From: an uncultured Ventosimonas sp.
GTDB lineage: Bacteria; Pseudomonadota; Gammaproteobacteria; Pseudomonadales; Pseudomonadaceae
Assembly: GCA_945283395.1 (NCBI GenBank)
Contig: CALYQH010000037.1
Location: 1 to 8,941, forward strand
Reading direction: 5' to 3'
DNA length: 8,941 nt
Position numbers and translations under genes: made by a program. The notes beneath the pieces are model-generated. The model saw only the letters and a program-made list of their open reading frames with translations, was not told the origin of the DNA and made no database searches. Positions 1 to 6,098 of this stretch are shown one piece after another (positions within the stretch are counted from its first letter, which is position 1; each line of letters begins with the position of its first letter).

Positions 1-87
1 ATAAAAAAGCTACCTAGTATTAAGTCAGTAGTTTAAGGTGTAGATATAACACATGTTAGCTTATATAAAAGCAACTTATTATGCCTT

Positions 88-111
88 GTAGCAGTAGTAA
101 TTTTGCTACTG
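88..111. other. Small AT-rich dyad downstream of the phosphopantetheinyl transferase gene
   Basis: CAGTAG at 92-97 is complementary to CTACTG at 106-111. An overlapping alternative pairs GTAGCA (88-93) with TGCTAC (104-109). It lies about 30 bp past the stop of the leftward gene, where a terminator would be expected, but no U-tract follows on the minus strand. It may be a weak or processing stem-loop, or chance. The rest of 1-140 shows no supportable gene. Confidence 0.25.
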
Positions 112-140
112 AATTCATTAGAATAGCTAGCGGAGAAAAA

Positions 141-854
141 TTATAAAAGGGCAGGGATACCTATAAAGCTCCAAAGATAATTATCTTTTACGCAAAACAA
201 ACCATTGATTTGTTGATCTTTTTGCCATTCGTCAGATAAATCTATTAATAATTTTACTGTCACAAGCCCTTGTTTAGACCATTTAATAATTTCTACATGT
301 TCAAAATAAAAGTATTTATTAACTAGTGGAAAAAGAGCTTTAAATACACTTTCTTTTATAGAAAAAGCCAGTGTTGTAAATAAACTTATATCGCCATTTA
401 TCAGCTTCTGTTCTGGTTGGGTAGTTATAGTACTTAATAGTTTTTCACTTCTTCGCTCATCTAATAAGTGTTCTATATCTAAACCTAAACTTTGCCATTG
501 TTTTTTTCTAGCGACAACAGCAGCAGCCAAACCCTGGCTATGAGTGATACTGCCACAAAGGCTTGATGGCCATAATGGGCTTTTATCTGGTTGAGTTAAT
601 GGATAACCAAAATAATTGAATTTTTTTAAAACTTCTCTGGCACAGAGTCGACCTGCTAAATATTCAGCTTTTCGTTTGTTTACGGCTGATTGTAAGAGAT
701 AAGGGAGATCAATTTGGGCAAGATAAAAATCTAAATCACTAAAAATATTTTTATCAAACTTGCAATAACTAATAGCTACATCATCAATGGGTAAGGAAAA
801 TGGCCATTGCTGATAAATAGCTGAACAAAATTTAGGGAAAATAGATAAATTCAT
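141..854 (-). CDS. 4'-phosphopantetheinyl transferase, EntD/Sfp superfamily
   Basis: Predicted cytoplasmic enzyme that moves the 4'-phosphopantetheine arm of coenzyme A onto a conserved serine of a carrier protein, in fatty-acid, siderophore or polyketide/non-ribosomal peptide synthesis. The 237-residue length is normal for the EntD/Sfp class. Visible motifs, in order: a basic stretch with AGRLCARE (67-74), the family's CoA-contact region; GSITHS (101-106); GLDIE (124-128), giving the Mg-binding Asp126 and Glu128; and FSIKESVFKALFP (164-176), giving Glu168 and Lys172. All expected catalytic residues are present, so it looks intact. The ATG at 854-852 has no clear Shine-Dalgarno, but the N-terminus has the length expected for the family. 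It is divergent from the PspA/flotillin cluster and no carrier-protein or synthase gene is in view, so the substrate is unknown. I see no functional link to the rightward genes. Confidence 0.93.
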   Translation of the reverse strand: MNLSIFPKFCSAIYQQWPFSLPIDDVAISYCKFDKNIFSDLDFYLAQIDLPYLLQSAVNKRKAEYLAGRLCAREVLKKFNYFGYPLTQPDKSPLWPSSLCGSITHSQGLAAAVVARKKQWQSLGLDIEHLLDERRSEKLLSTITTQPEQKLINGDISLFTTLAFSIKESVFKALFPLVNKYFYFEHVEIIKWSKQGLVTVKLLIDLSDEWQKDQQINGLFCVKDNYLWSFIGIPALL

Positions 855-1009
855 AGTATTATTGTGCTATGTAAAAAATAACTTTACTAGTCTAGTTGAG
901 TTGTTATTTATAACCTATTGAAATTATATAAAGTAAAAACATTATTTTTATTTATTTTTTTACATGTCAGACTATTGAATTTATTACATGTGAGTATTAC
1001 AATAAGACT
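855..1009. promoter_or_regulatory. Divergent intergenic region with presumed promoters for both flanking genes
   Basis: This 155-bp AT-rich gap separates two genes that point away from each other, so promoters for both must lie in or near it. A possible rightward element is TTGTTA (901-906) with TATATA (925-930) at 18-bp spacing, four of six matches each; the overlapping TATAAA (927-932) is a better -10 but sits too far away. In sequence this AT-rich these are weak calls. The most distinct feature is the repeated TTACATGTNAG motif between this candidate promoter and the yjfI start, annotated separately. Confidence 0.45.
960..994 (+). repeat. Two direct copies of TTACATGTNAG, possible operator
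   Basis: TTACATGTCAG at 960-970 and TTACATGTGAG at 984-994 match at 10 of 11 bases and start 24 bp apart. Each contains the palindrome ACATGT. They lie 16-50 bp before the ATG of the yjfI-like gene, downstream of the best promoter candidate, where a repressor would block transcription. The protein encoded immediately downstream has a ribbon-helix-helix-like N-terminus, so autoregulation is conceivable. Against this, ACATGT also occurs at 51-56, 295-300 and inside the ATPase gene near 7363, so the core alone is not rare here. Functional assignment is inference. Confidence 0.35.
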
Positions 1010-1627
1010 ATGGAAACGAAATCATCAGCACATTATCAACGACAATATAGGCAGCGCTTGCGTGAGCAGGGGTTGGTTAAAAAAGAGGTATGGATATTGC
1101 CTGAGCATGCTAGGGTGTTATTGGGTATTGAAAAACAATTACGTCAACCAGCAGGAATGATTAAATCTATCTTACAGGAGAGTAGTATGACAACAGCTGT
1201 TAATATGTGGTCAACCAATAAACTATATGATGCTTTGTCTTCTGTTGATCTATTTACAAGTGATGCAGCAAGTATCGAGTTAGTGGAAGGTAACGAGCCA
1301 AGCCTACATATAATAATGCATGAGTTTGGAGATTTACCAATTTTTATCAGTGTAGTAGGTGAACAAATTATAGTTGAAAGTATCCTTTGGCCAGTAGAAT
1401 TGGTTAAAGATGTTATCAAGTTCAATGATGAAGCACTTAGAACACAAAGGCTATTTCCATTATCTACTATAGGCATTGAACGTTTAGCTAATAATGATTT
1501 TTATGTCATGTCTGGAACATTAAGTGCTGAATCTAGTTTATCTAATGTCATGTTTGAAATTGAAATGTTAGCCGATAATGTTATTAAAGCAACTGAAGCC
1601 TTTGAGAAACAATTAAAGACTGAGTAG
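1010..1627 (+). CDS. yjfI: YjfI-family (DUF2170) protein with N-terminal ribbon-helix-helix-like extension
   Basis: A 205-residue soluble protein of unknown biochemical function. The region from about residue 60 to 203 matches the DUF2170/YjfI family (blocks EPSLHIIMHEFGDLPIF, LFPLSTIGIERL and MFEIEMLADNVIKATEAFE), which is encoded beside the PspA-like YjfJ in E. coli and others. Residues 1-47 are an extra basic segment; its pattern (YRQRLREQGL, a short strand KKEVWIL, then a helix starting PEHARVLLGIEK) resembles ribbon-helix-helix antitoxin-type DNA-binding domains, which suggests a regulator but is not proven. The ATG at 1010 has only a poor Shine-Dalgarno. The in-frame ATG at 1187 (Met60) has AGGAG at 1176-1180 and would give a 146-residue protein close to classic YjfI length. 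I keep 1010 because the upstream frame looks like a real protein and, from memory, Pseudomonas homologues carry it. The stop overlaps the Shine-Dalgarno of the pspA-like gene, so the two are probably translationally coupled. Confidence 0.85.
   Translation: METKSSAHYQRQYRQRLREQGLVKKEVWILPEHARVLLGIEKQLRQPAGMIKSILQESSMTTAVNMWSTNKLYDALSSVDLFTSDAASIELVEGNEPSLHIIMHEFGDLPIFISVVGEQIIVESILWPVELVKDVIKFNDEALRTQRLFPLSTIGIERLANNDFYVMSGTLSAESSLSNVMFEIEMLADNVIKATEAFEKQLKTE
1176..1189 (+). promoter_or_regulatory. Internal ribosome binding site and alternative start (Met60) in yjfI
   Basis: AGGAG at 1176-1180 lies six bases before an in-frame ATG at 1187-1189. This is much better than the signal in front of the ATG at 1010. 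Initiation here would give the bare DUF2170 domain without the N-terminal DNA-binding-like segment. It either marks the true start or a second product from the same gene. Confidence 0.45.
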
Positions 1628-1642
1628 GAGGGTCTGCAAATG
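1626..1642 (+). promoter_or_regulatory. Strong Shine-Dalgarno of the pspA-like gene overlapping the yjfI stop codon
   Basis: AGGAGG at 1626-1631 shares bases with the TAG stop at 1625-1627 and sits eight bases before the ATG at 1640. It is the best ribosome binding site in the window. It predicts high PspA translation and coupling to termination of yjfI translation. Confidence 0.8.
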
Positions 1643-2341
1643 AGCGTTTGGAGTAAATTATTTACAGCATTAAGAGGTGGAGTACATGAGGCAGGTGAAG
1701 CAATTATAGATACCCAAGCTTTACGTATTCTAGACCAAGAAATACGAGATGCAGACGGAGAGTTACGCAAATCGAAGGAAGCACTAGCTGAAATTATGGC
1801 TAAACAAAAGTTAGCTGGTGAGCGCGTAAAACAAACTCAAGCTAAAATAGATGAATATGAGGGTTATGCATTTAAAGCTTTAGAGGCTAGTGATGAAAGA
1901 TTAGCTCATGAAGTAGCAGAAAAAATAGCTACGTTAGAGGCAACATTTGAAGCTGAAAGAAATGCTGAGACTGCTTTTTCACAAAGTGCAGCTGATCTTC
2001 GTAATGCCATAAATAAATCTGAAGCTAATATTAAACGCTTAAAACAACAAGTTGATACAGTAAAAGCAACAGATAGTGTACAAAAGGCACAAGCTACAGT
2101 AGCAAGCCGCTATTCAGGTTCACAAAATAAAATGCATACTGCATTAGAATCTTTAGAAAGAATCAAGAAGAGACAAGCAGAAGCTAGTGCAAAAATGGAA
2201 GCTGCTGGGGAAATTGAAAAAATGGAGTCAGATGATGCATTAGACAATAAACTCCGTGAGGCGGGTTTTTTAGCTAAAGAGGGAAGTGCTGAAAGTGTTT
2301 TAGAAAGATTGAAGAAAAAGCAACAAGCCAAATCTTCATAA
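1640..2341 (+). CDS. yjfJ: PspA/IM30-family membrane-remodelling protein (YjfJ type)
   Basis: A 233-residue, almost wholly helical protein of the PspA/IM30 family, bacterial relatives of ESCRT-III that assemble on the inner face of the cytoplasmic membrane and stabilise or remodel it under stress. Residues 1 to about 22 form an amphipathic helix, as in membrane-binding PspA N-termini. Residues 25-185 are continuous charged heptad-like coiled coil, including IRDADGELRKSKEAL and QVDTVKATDSVQKAQATV. The tail (198-228, with LDNKLREAGF and SAESVLERLKKK) matches the YjfJ subgroup rather than classical PspA. Length agrees with E. coli YjfJ. No pspF, pspB or pspC gene is in the window, so classical Psp control is not indicated. 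It is tightly coupled to yjfI and followed 10 bp later by a strong terminator, so PspA is likely the most abundant product of the first block. Confidence 0.93.
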   Translation: MSVWSKLFTALRGGVHEAGEAIIDTQALRILDQEIRDADGELRKSKEALAEIMAKQKLAGERVKQTQAKIDEYEGYAFKALEASDERLAHEVAEKIATLEATFEAERNAETAFSQSAADLRNAINKSEANIKRLKQQVDTVKATDSVQKAQATVASRYSGSQNKMHTALESLERIKKRQAEASAKMEAAGEIEKMESDDALDNKLREAGFLAKEGSAESVLERLKKKQQAKSS

Positions 2342-2351
2342 GGAATTAAAC

Positions 2352-2385
2352 AACCACCTTTTTCTGGTAGTAAGGGTGGTTTTTT
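2352..2385 (+). terminator. Intrinsic terminator after the pspA-like gene
   Basis: The arm 2352-2361 (AACCACCTTT) pairs with 2372-2381 (AAGGGTGGTT) over ten base pairs with one G-U, closing a ten-base loop, and runs into T residues through 2385. It starts 10 bp past the pspA stop and ends 41 bp before the next start codon. It should end or sharply reduce transcription from the first two genes. Confidence 0.85.
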
Positions 2386-2426
2386 AGGATGGATACATTG
2401 GGTTTATAAGTGGAGTATTAGTAGCT

Positions 2427-3080
2427 ATGGAACCTTTATTAAGTACCATATTATCTTTTCCTACTATAGTCTATACATTTTTAATGTGTATTGCTCTATT
2501 TTTCTGGGTGATATCTGCATTAGGCTTATTAGATATAAATGTTTTAGATATAGATTTAGGAGGTGATAGTAGTGAGGGAATAGATACGAATAGTGCTTGG
2601 TTTGCTGGGCTAATAATGAAATTAGGATTAGATGGCTTACCTCTAACTATTATATTAACGATACTCTTCTTTTTTGGTTGGGTTATTTGTTATTTTTTAC
2701 AATTATTTGTAAGTTATTTGCCTTTAGGTATTTTGTATGTTCCCGTAGGAATAGCAATTTTATTTTTTTCTATTTTTCCTGCGGCTTACTTGACAGGCTG
2801 GTCTTGTAAACCTTTAAGAAAGTTGTTTAAGAAATTACAGGTTGAGCAAAATGCCATCTCCGCTAGGACAATTATTGGTGATATAGCTATTGTAAGATCA
2901 GGTTCGGTAACTTCTACTTTTGGTGAGGCTGAATATGATGACAAGGGAGCAGGTCTTATATTACGCATTAGGGCAGATGAGTCACTAGGATTAAAGAGTG
3001 GAGATAGAGTAGTGCTTATTGATTATTTGGATGATGGTGCCTATTTAGTAGTAGCTGAAAATGAGTTTAAGGGTATTTAA
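2427..3080 (+). CDS. YqiJ/NfeD-like OB-fold inner-membrane protein, flotillin partner
   Basis: A 217-residue membrane protein. Hydrophobic segments lie at about residues 13-35, 71-95 and 100-123; the first two are separated by an acidic, glycine-rich loop (DIDLGGDSSEG region, 41-56). After a basic linker (KPLRKLFKKL, 128-137) comes a small beta domain (about 148-214, with IIGDIAIVRSGSV and GDRVVLIDYLDDGAYLVV) that fits the OB-fold of NfeD, YuaF and YqiJ proteins. Such proteins are usually encoded beside a flotillin and are thought to work with it in membrane microdomains. Two PHB-domain genes follow here, which supports the call. GGAG at 2412-2415 is about 11 bases before the ATG, a long but usable spacing. 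Only 41 bp separate the start from the preceding terminator, so transcription must come by read-through or from a very compact promoter. Match to E. coli YqiJ is by architecture and context rather than strong residue identity. Confidence 0.8.
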   Translation: MEPLLSTILSFPTIVYTFLMCIALFFWVISALGLLDINVLDIDLGGDSSEGIDTNSAWFAGLIMKLGLDGLPLTIILTILFFFGWVICYFLQLFVSYLPLGILYVPVGIAILFFSIFPAAYLTGWSCKPLRKLFKKLQVEQNAISARTIIGDIAIVRSGSVTSTFGEAEYDDKGAGLILRIRADESLGLKSGDRVVLIDYLDDGAYLVVAENEFKGI

Positions 3081-3099
3081 AGTTAATTAGTTATTTATT

Positions 3100-3112
3100 G
3101 AGAGTATCAATG
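3100..3112 (+). promoter_or_regulatory. Ribosome binding site setting the start of the short PHB gene at ATG 3110
   Basis: GAGAG at 3100-3104 precedes ATG 3110 by five bases. The leader GAGAGTATCAATG is almost identical to GAGAGTTATCAATG in front of the full flotillin at 3960. An upstream in-frame TTG at 3098 overlaps this signal and is not a likely start. Confidence 0.65.
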
Positions 3113-3862
3113 CTAGAAGCAGTTGCAATAGTTATTATTAGCTTACTTGTAGTAGCAGCTATAGTGTTTGCTAAATTATGCTATATTGATGTTCCTCAAA
3201 ATTCAGTTTTAGTTATTGATAATAACAAAGTAGTGTTAGACGGCGCTTTCGTATTGCCAAATCAAAAGAAGCAGCTCATAAAGATAGCCCCAGTACAAAT
3301 TAAAACCTCTTTTTTAGGGAAAGATGGCTTATATAGCCAAGATAAATTATTAATGGATGTTATTATTAGTTATACTCTTTGTGTAGACCAAACTAGGGAG
3401 GCTTTTCTCAGCGCTATTGATATGTTAGGGGTTGATTTCTTAGCTGATGCAAATGCGGTTAGTAACGCTTTAACTGAGAAATTAAAAACCGCTGCTCAAC
3501 AAGTTGTTCAGCAATATGATTATGAAGTGTTAGATAAAGATAGAGGAAAATTACGAAAGGCATTAATAGCTAAGTTAACTAATCATCTAAATGGATATTC
3601 TTCACTCTTTATTAATATAGATAAAATTGAATTAATGCCATTACAAAAATTAGCTAAACATGATAGTAAACTGGCTGCGATACAGGAAGAAATAAGATTT
3701 AAATGGGAAAAACAGCAAAAAGAGCTTTTAGCTAATCGTCTGAAATTAGTCTTAAATCAACAGCAACAGCTTTCGCTAAAGATTGAAAAAATGATAGCAG
3801 AATATCAAGTTATTATTAGTAATAAGCTTAAATTTCATTTAAATAGAGATTTTTTAAAATAG
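3110..3862 (+). CDS. Short flotillin-like PHB/SPFH-domain protein lacking the coiled-coil tail
   Basis: About 250 residues from ATG 3110; a TTG at 3098 would add four. A membrane segment at residues 4-21 is followed by a PHB (band 7) domain that aligns end to end with the flotillin encoded next: a VPQ motif after the TM, DGL followed by MDVIISYTLCV (DGL then ADITVAFYLKV in the neighbour), a LGVD/IGAD turn, YDYEVLDKDRGKLRKAL against FDFEHLFQERQRFRDEI, and LNGY in both. After the PHB domain there is only about 60 residues of Lys/Gln-rich helix (EEIRFKWEKQQKELL onward) instead of a flotillin repeat region, and the protein ends there. It is therefore a truncated or specialised paralogue, probably from tandem duplication. 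The PHB domain is open throughout with no frameshift, so it does not look like a pseudogene. Role inferred: a short subunit in the flotillin assembly, perhaps a cap or size limiter. A simple loss of the tail by decay remains possible. Confidence 0.8.
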   Translation: MLEAVAIVIISLLVVAAIVFAKLCYIDVPQNSVLVIDNNKVVLDGAFVLPNQKKQLIKIAPVQIKTSFLGKDGLYSQDKLLMDVIISYTLCVDQTREAFLSAIDMLGVDFLADANAVSNALTEKLKTAAQQVVQQYDYEVLDKDRGKLRKALIAKLTNHLNGYSSLFINIDKIELMPLQKLAKHDSKLAAIQEEIRFKWEKQQKELLANRLKLVLNQQQQLSLKIEKMIAEYQVIISNKLKFHLNRDFLK

Positions 3863-3947
3863 ATTTAATAAGATAGTAGTTAAGTAATAAACAGTATTAA
3901 ATGTAATGTACAAAAAATATAGGGTAATTTAGGTATTTTTAGGAGTT

Positions 3948-3962
3948 GGAGAGTTATCAATG
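3948..3962 (+). promoter_or_regulatory. Ribosome binding site of the flotillin gene
   Basis: GGAGAG at 3948-3953 sits six bases before ATG 3960, with a second GGAG at 3942-3945. The 97-bp gap before it (3863-3959) is AT-rich and shows no terminator hairpin and no convincing promoter, so co-transcription with the short PHB gene is likely. Confidence 0.65.
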
Positions 3963-5993
3963 GTCACATCAGTCTTATTTTTTATTCTTATAGCAGCAGC
4001 AATAATTGTAGGTTTACTTATTGTCGCTATGTTGCTAATAAAATCTTTCTATATGAAAGTACCGCAGGGAACAGCATTAATAGTAAATACCTTGTCGGCC
4101 ATACCTAAAGTTACCTTTACAGGAGCTCTAGTGTGGCCTGTCATTTATAAAAAGGAATTTATGAAAATTTCGCTGATTACATTAGAATTGGATCGTCGAG
4201 GATCAGATGGCTTGATTTGCCGTGATAATATTAGAGCTGACATTACAGTGGCCTTTTACTTAAAAGTAAACGCGACCCAAGAGGATGTATTAAAGGTAGC
4301 TAAGTCTATTGGTGCTGATCGCGCTTCAGATCATGCTGCAGTAGGAGCATTATTTAATGCTAAATTCTCTGAATCACTAAAAACAGTAGGTAAGCAATTT
4401 GATTTTGAACACCTATTTCAAGAGCGTCAAAGATTCCGTGACGAAATTGTTAAAGTAATAGGTAATGATTTAAATGGTTATGCATTGGAAGATGTAGCGA
4501 TTGATTATCTAGATCAAACCCCGATAGAACATTTAAAAAATACTAATATTATGGATGCAGAAGGTATTCGCAAAATTGTGGAAAAAACCTCTGCTGAAAT
4601 TGTTAAAACTAACGAACTGGATAGAGATAAAGATCTAGCTATTACTAAGAAAAATGTTGAAACACAAGAAGCTACTTTAGCTTTAGAAAGACAAAGAGCT
4701 GATGCTGAAAATAGGCAAAAACGTGAAATTGCTACGACTCAAGCACGTGAATTAGCAGAAACTAAAAAAGTACAGGAAGAAGAACGGTTAAAAGCTGAGC
4801 AGGCGCGTATTGATACTGAACAAGAATTACAAGTACGTGAAGAAAATCGTTTAAGGGAAGTAGAAGTAGCACAAAAAAATAGAGAAAGAGTAATAGTTGA
4901 ACAAACTGAGTTAGTAACCCAAGCACAGCAAGAGGCTATTGTTAAACGCGAACGGGAGATTGCATTACAAACAATAGAGAAAGATCGAGATGTTGAGCAA
5001 AAACGTACAGAGATTGCTAATATTGTTCGTGAACGTGTTGCTGTTGAGCGGACCGTAGCGAAAGAAGAAGAAGCTATTAAAGAGGTTCGTCAAATATCTG
5101 AAGCTGATCGTGCTAAACAAGTGAGTATCTTAGAGGCACAAGGTGAAGCTGAACGTGATTTGGTGCGCCAAGTTAAACAAGCTGAGGCAGATGCTGAAAA
5201 ATCCAAATTTAAATCAATAGAAATTAATAACATAGCTCAAGCTGAATTAGAGGCTGCAGCAAAGCAGGCTGAGGCTAAAAAGCGTCTGGCAGAAGGTGTT
5301 CAAGCAGAGCAGGCTGCACCTGGCTTGGCAGAGGCTAGAGTACGAGAAATGCAAGCAGCGGTAACTGAAAAAGAAGGCTTAGTGGCTGCTAAAATTACTG
5401 AAGAGAAGGGCTTGGCAGAAGCCAGAGTTATAGAGGCGCAAGCAGAAGCTAATGAAAAACAAGGCTTGGTTGATGCTAAAGTTCAAATGGAGCTTATGCT
5501 GTCTGAAGCCAAGGGGAAAGAGGAGCAAGGTGTTGCTCAAGCGCGTGTTATTGAGGCCACAGCCATAGCCAAAGAAAAAGATGGTACGGTTGAAGCTGAT
5601 ATATTATTGAAACGCTTAAGAGCCGAAGCAACAGGTTTGGCTGAGAAATTTACGGCACTTAATGCTATGTCTGATTCAGCACGTGGTCATGAAGAGTTCC
5701 GTATTCAACTAGAAAAATCGTTAGAACAAGCTTTAGCTGCTATAGCTGCTAATAAAGAAATTGCTAAAGAGCAAGCGGAACTATTGGCAGCTGGTCTGGC
5801 TAAAACTAAGATTGATGTGGTGGGGGGTGAAGGTGAATTCTTTGAGAAGTTCTCTAAAGCTCTTGCTGTAGGTAAATCGTTAGACGGCTTTATTAATACT
5901 AGTTCGGTTGCACAAAATACTATTCAGCAAATTGTATCTTTAGTCAGCCAAAAAGTCGCAGCTAATAATAAAGATACTCATAAGGATGCTTAA
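3960..5993 (+). CDS. Flotillin family protein (YqiK type), SPFH/PHB domain plus long EA-rich coiled coil
   Basis: A 677-residue membrane scaffold protein. Residues 4-28 are a strong N-terminal membrane segment, followed by the PHB domain (about 30-215) ending near NTNIMDAEGIRKI. Residues about 220-570 are an almost unbroken charged coiled coil, mostly Glu, Lys, Arg, Ala and Gln, with the flotillin-typical SEADRAKQVSILEAQGEAE stretch near 380-398. Three related copies of G(L/V)A(E/Q)ARV begin at residues 455, 484 and 524. The C-terminal region has the conserved KIDVVGGEGEFFEKF block (617-631) and a helical tail. Flotillins oligomerise into cage- or belt-like assemblies that organise membrane microdomains. 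At 677 residues it is longer than the roughly 550 of E. coli YqiK, the excess lying in the coiled coil. The OB-fold protein upstream is its expected partner. The ATG is supported by GGAGAG. No frameshift is seen. Confidence 0.95.
   Translation: MVTSVLFFILIAAAIIVGLLIVAMLLIKSFYMKVPQGTALIVNTLSAIPKVTFTGALVWPVIYKKEFMKISLITLELDRRGSDGLICRDNIRADITVAFYLKVNATQEDVLKVAKSIGADRASDHAAVGALFNAKFSESLKTVGKQFDFEHLFQERQRFRDEIVKVIGNDLNGYALEDVAIDYLDQTPIEHLKNTNIMDAEGIRKIVEKTSAEIVKTNELDRDKDLAITKKNVETQEATLALERQRADAENRQKREIATTQARELAETKKVQEEERLKAEQARIDTEQELQVREENRLREVEVAQKNRERVIVEQTELVTQAQQEAIVKREREIALQTIEKDRDVEQKRTEIANIVRERVAVERTVAKEEEAIKEVRQISEADRAKQVSILEAQGEAERDLVRQVKQAEADAEKSKFKSIEINNIAQAELEAAAKQAEAKKRLAEGVQAEQAAPGLAEARVREMQAAVTEKEGLVAAKITEEKGLAEARVIEAQAEANEKQGLVDAKVQMELMLSEAKGKEEQGVAQARVIEATAIAKEKDGTVEADILLKRLRAEATGLAEKFTALNAMSDSARGHEEFRIQLEKSLEQALAAIAANKEIAKEQAELLAAGLAKTKIDVVGGEGEFFEKFSKALAVGKSLDGFINTSSVAQNTIQQIVSLVSQKVAANNKDTHKDA
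5322..5570 (+). repeat. Imperfect internal repeats in the flotillin coiled coil
   Basis: The translated segment holds three copies of a unit beginning GLAEARVREMQAAVTEKEGL (residue 455), GLAEARVIEAQAEANEKQGL (484) and GVAQARVIEATAIAKEKDGT (524). The first two units are 29 residues apart and the last two 40, the latter having an extra segment around ELMLSEAKGKE. Repeats of this kind extend the flotillin rod. Confidence 0.65.
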
Positions 5994-6056
5994 TTATTCC
6001 TCTATGCAAGGATAATGTTAGAAATAGCAACCTTTCGGTTAATTTGTCAGTTAAAA

Positions 6057-6076
6057 AAGGCGGCTAAGGTCGCCTT
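6057..6076 (+). terminator. Terminator-like hairpin between the flotillin and ATPase genes
   Basis: AAGGCGGC (6057-6064) pairs with GTCGCCTT (6069-6076) over eight base pairs with one G-U, closing a TAAG loop. It is preceded by six A residues and followed by TTATTAATT, a broken U-tract. It ends 22 bp before the ATPase start codon. Two weaker stems lie in the same gap: 5994-6001 with 6009-6015, and AACC/GGTT near 6031-6041. It probably weakens rather than abolishes transcription into the ATPase gene, and could mask its ribosome binding region. Confidence 0.6.
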
Positions 6077-6098
6077 ATTAATTAAAATGGGGTATTAA

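Noticed and set aside
918..1160. 80-codon rightward open frame overlapping the yjfI start
   Set aside because: Out of frame with the convincing DUF2170 gene; the translation is a hydrophobic/low-complexity stretch from AT-rich intergenic DNA with no Shine-Dalgarno and no family resemblance.
1144..1770. Two leftward open frames (1144-1476 and 1501-1770)
   Set aside because: Antisense to well-supported yjfI and pspA coding sequence; Ser/Ile/Leu-rich translations typical of reverse-strand shadows.
2110..2331. Leftward 73-codon open frame inside the pspA-like gene
   Set aside because: Antisense shadow of the coiled-coil coding sequence; no initiation signal.
2597..2968. Open frames on both strands inside the OB-fold protein gene
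   Set aside because: Shadows of the membrane-protein gene, which has TM segments, an OB-fold domain and fitting neighbours.
3110..3862. Short PHB gene as a pseudogene or a frameshifted front half of the flotillin
   Set aside because: It has a full PHB domain, its own stop and ribosome binding site, a distinct C-terminal helix, and a separate complete flotillin follows; no remnant rod is seen in the 97-bp gap.
3863..3959. Possible promoter between the short PHB gene and the flotillin (TTAAGT with TGTAAT near 3878-3905)
   Set aside because: The -35 match is poor and such hexamers are expected by chance in this AT-rich gap; co-transcription explains the layout.
6087..6098. Three-codon ATG-GGG-TAT-TAA mini-frame directly abutting the ATPase ATG
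   Set aside because: A leader peptide is conceivable, but it has no ribosome binding site and arises easily in such sequence. It mainly shows that the ATPase cannot start further upstream in frame.
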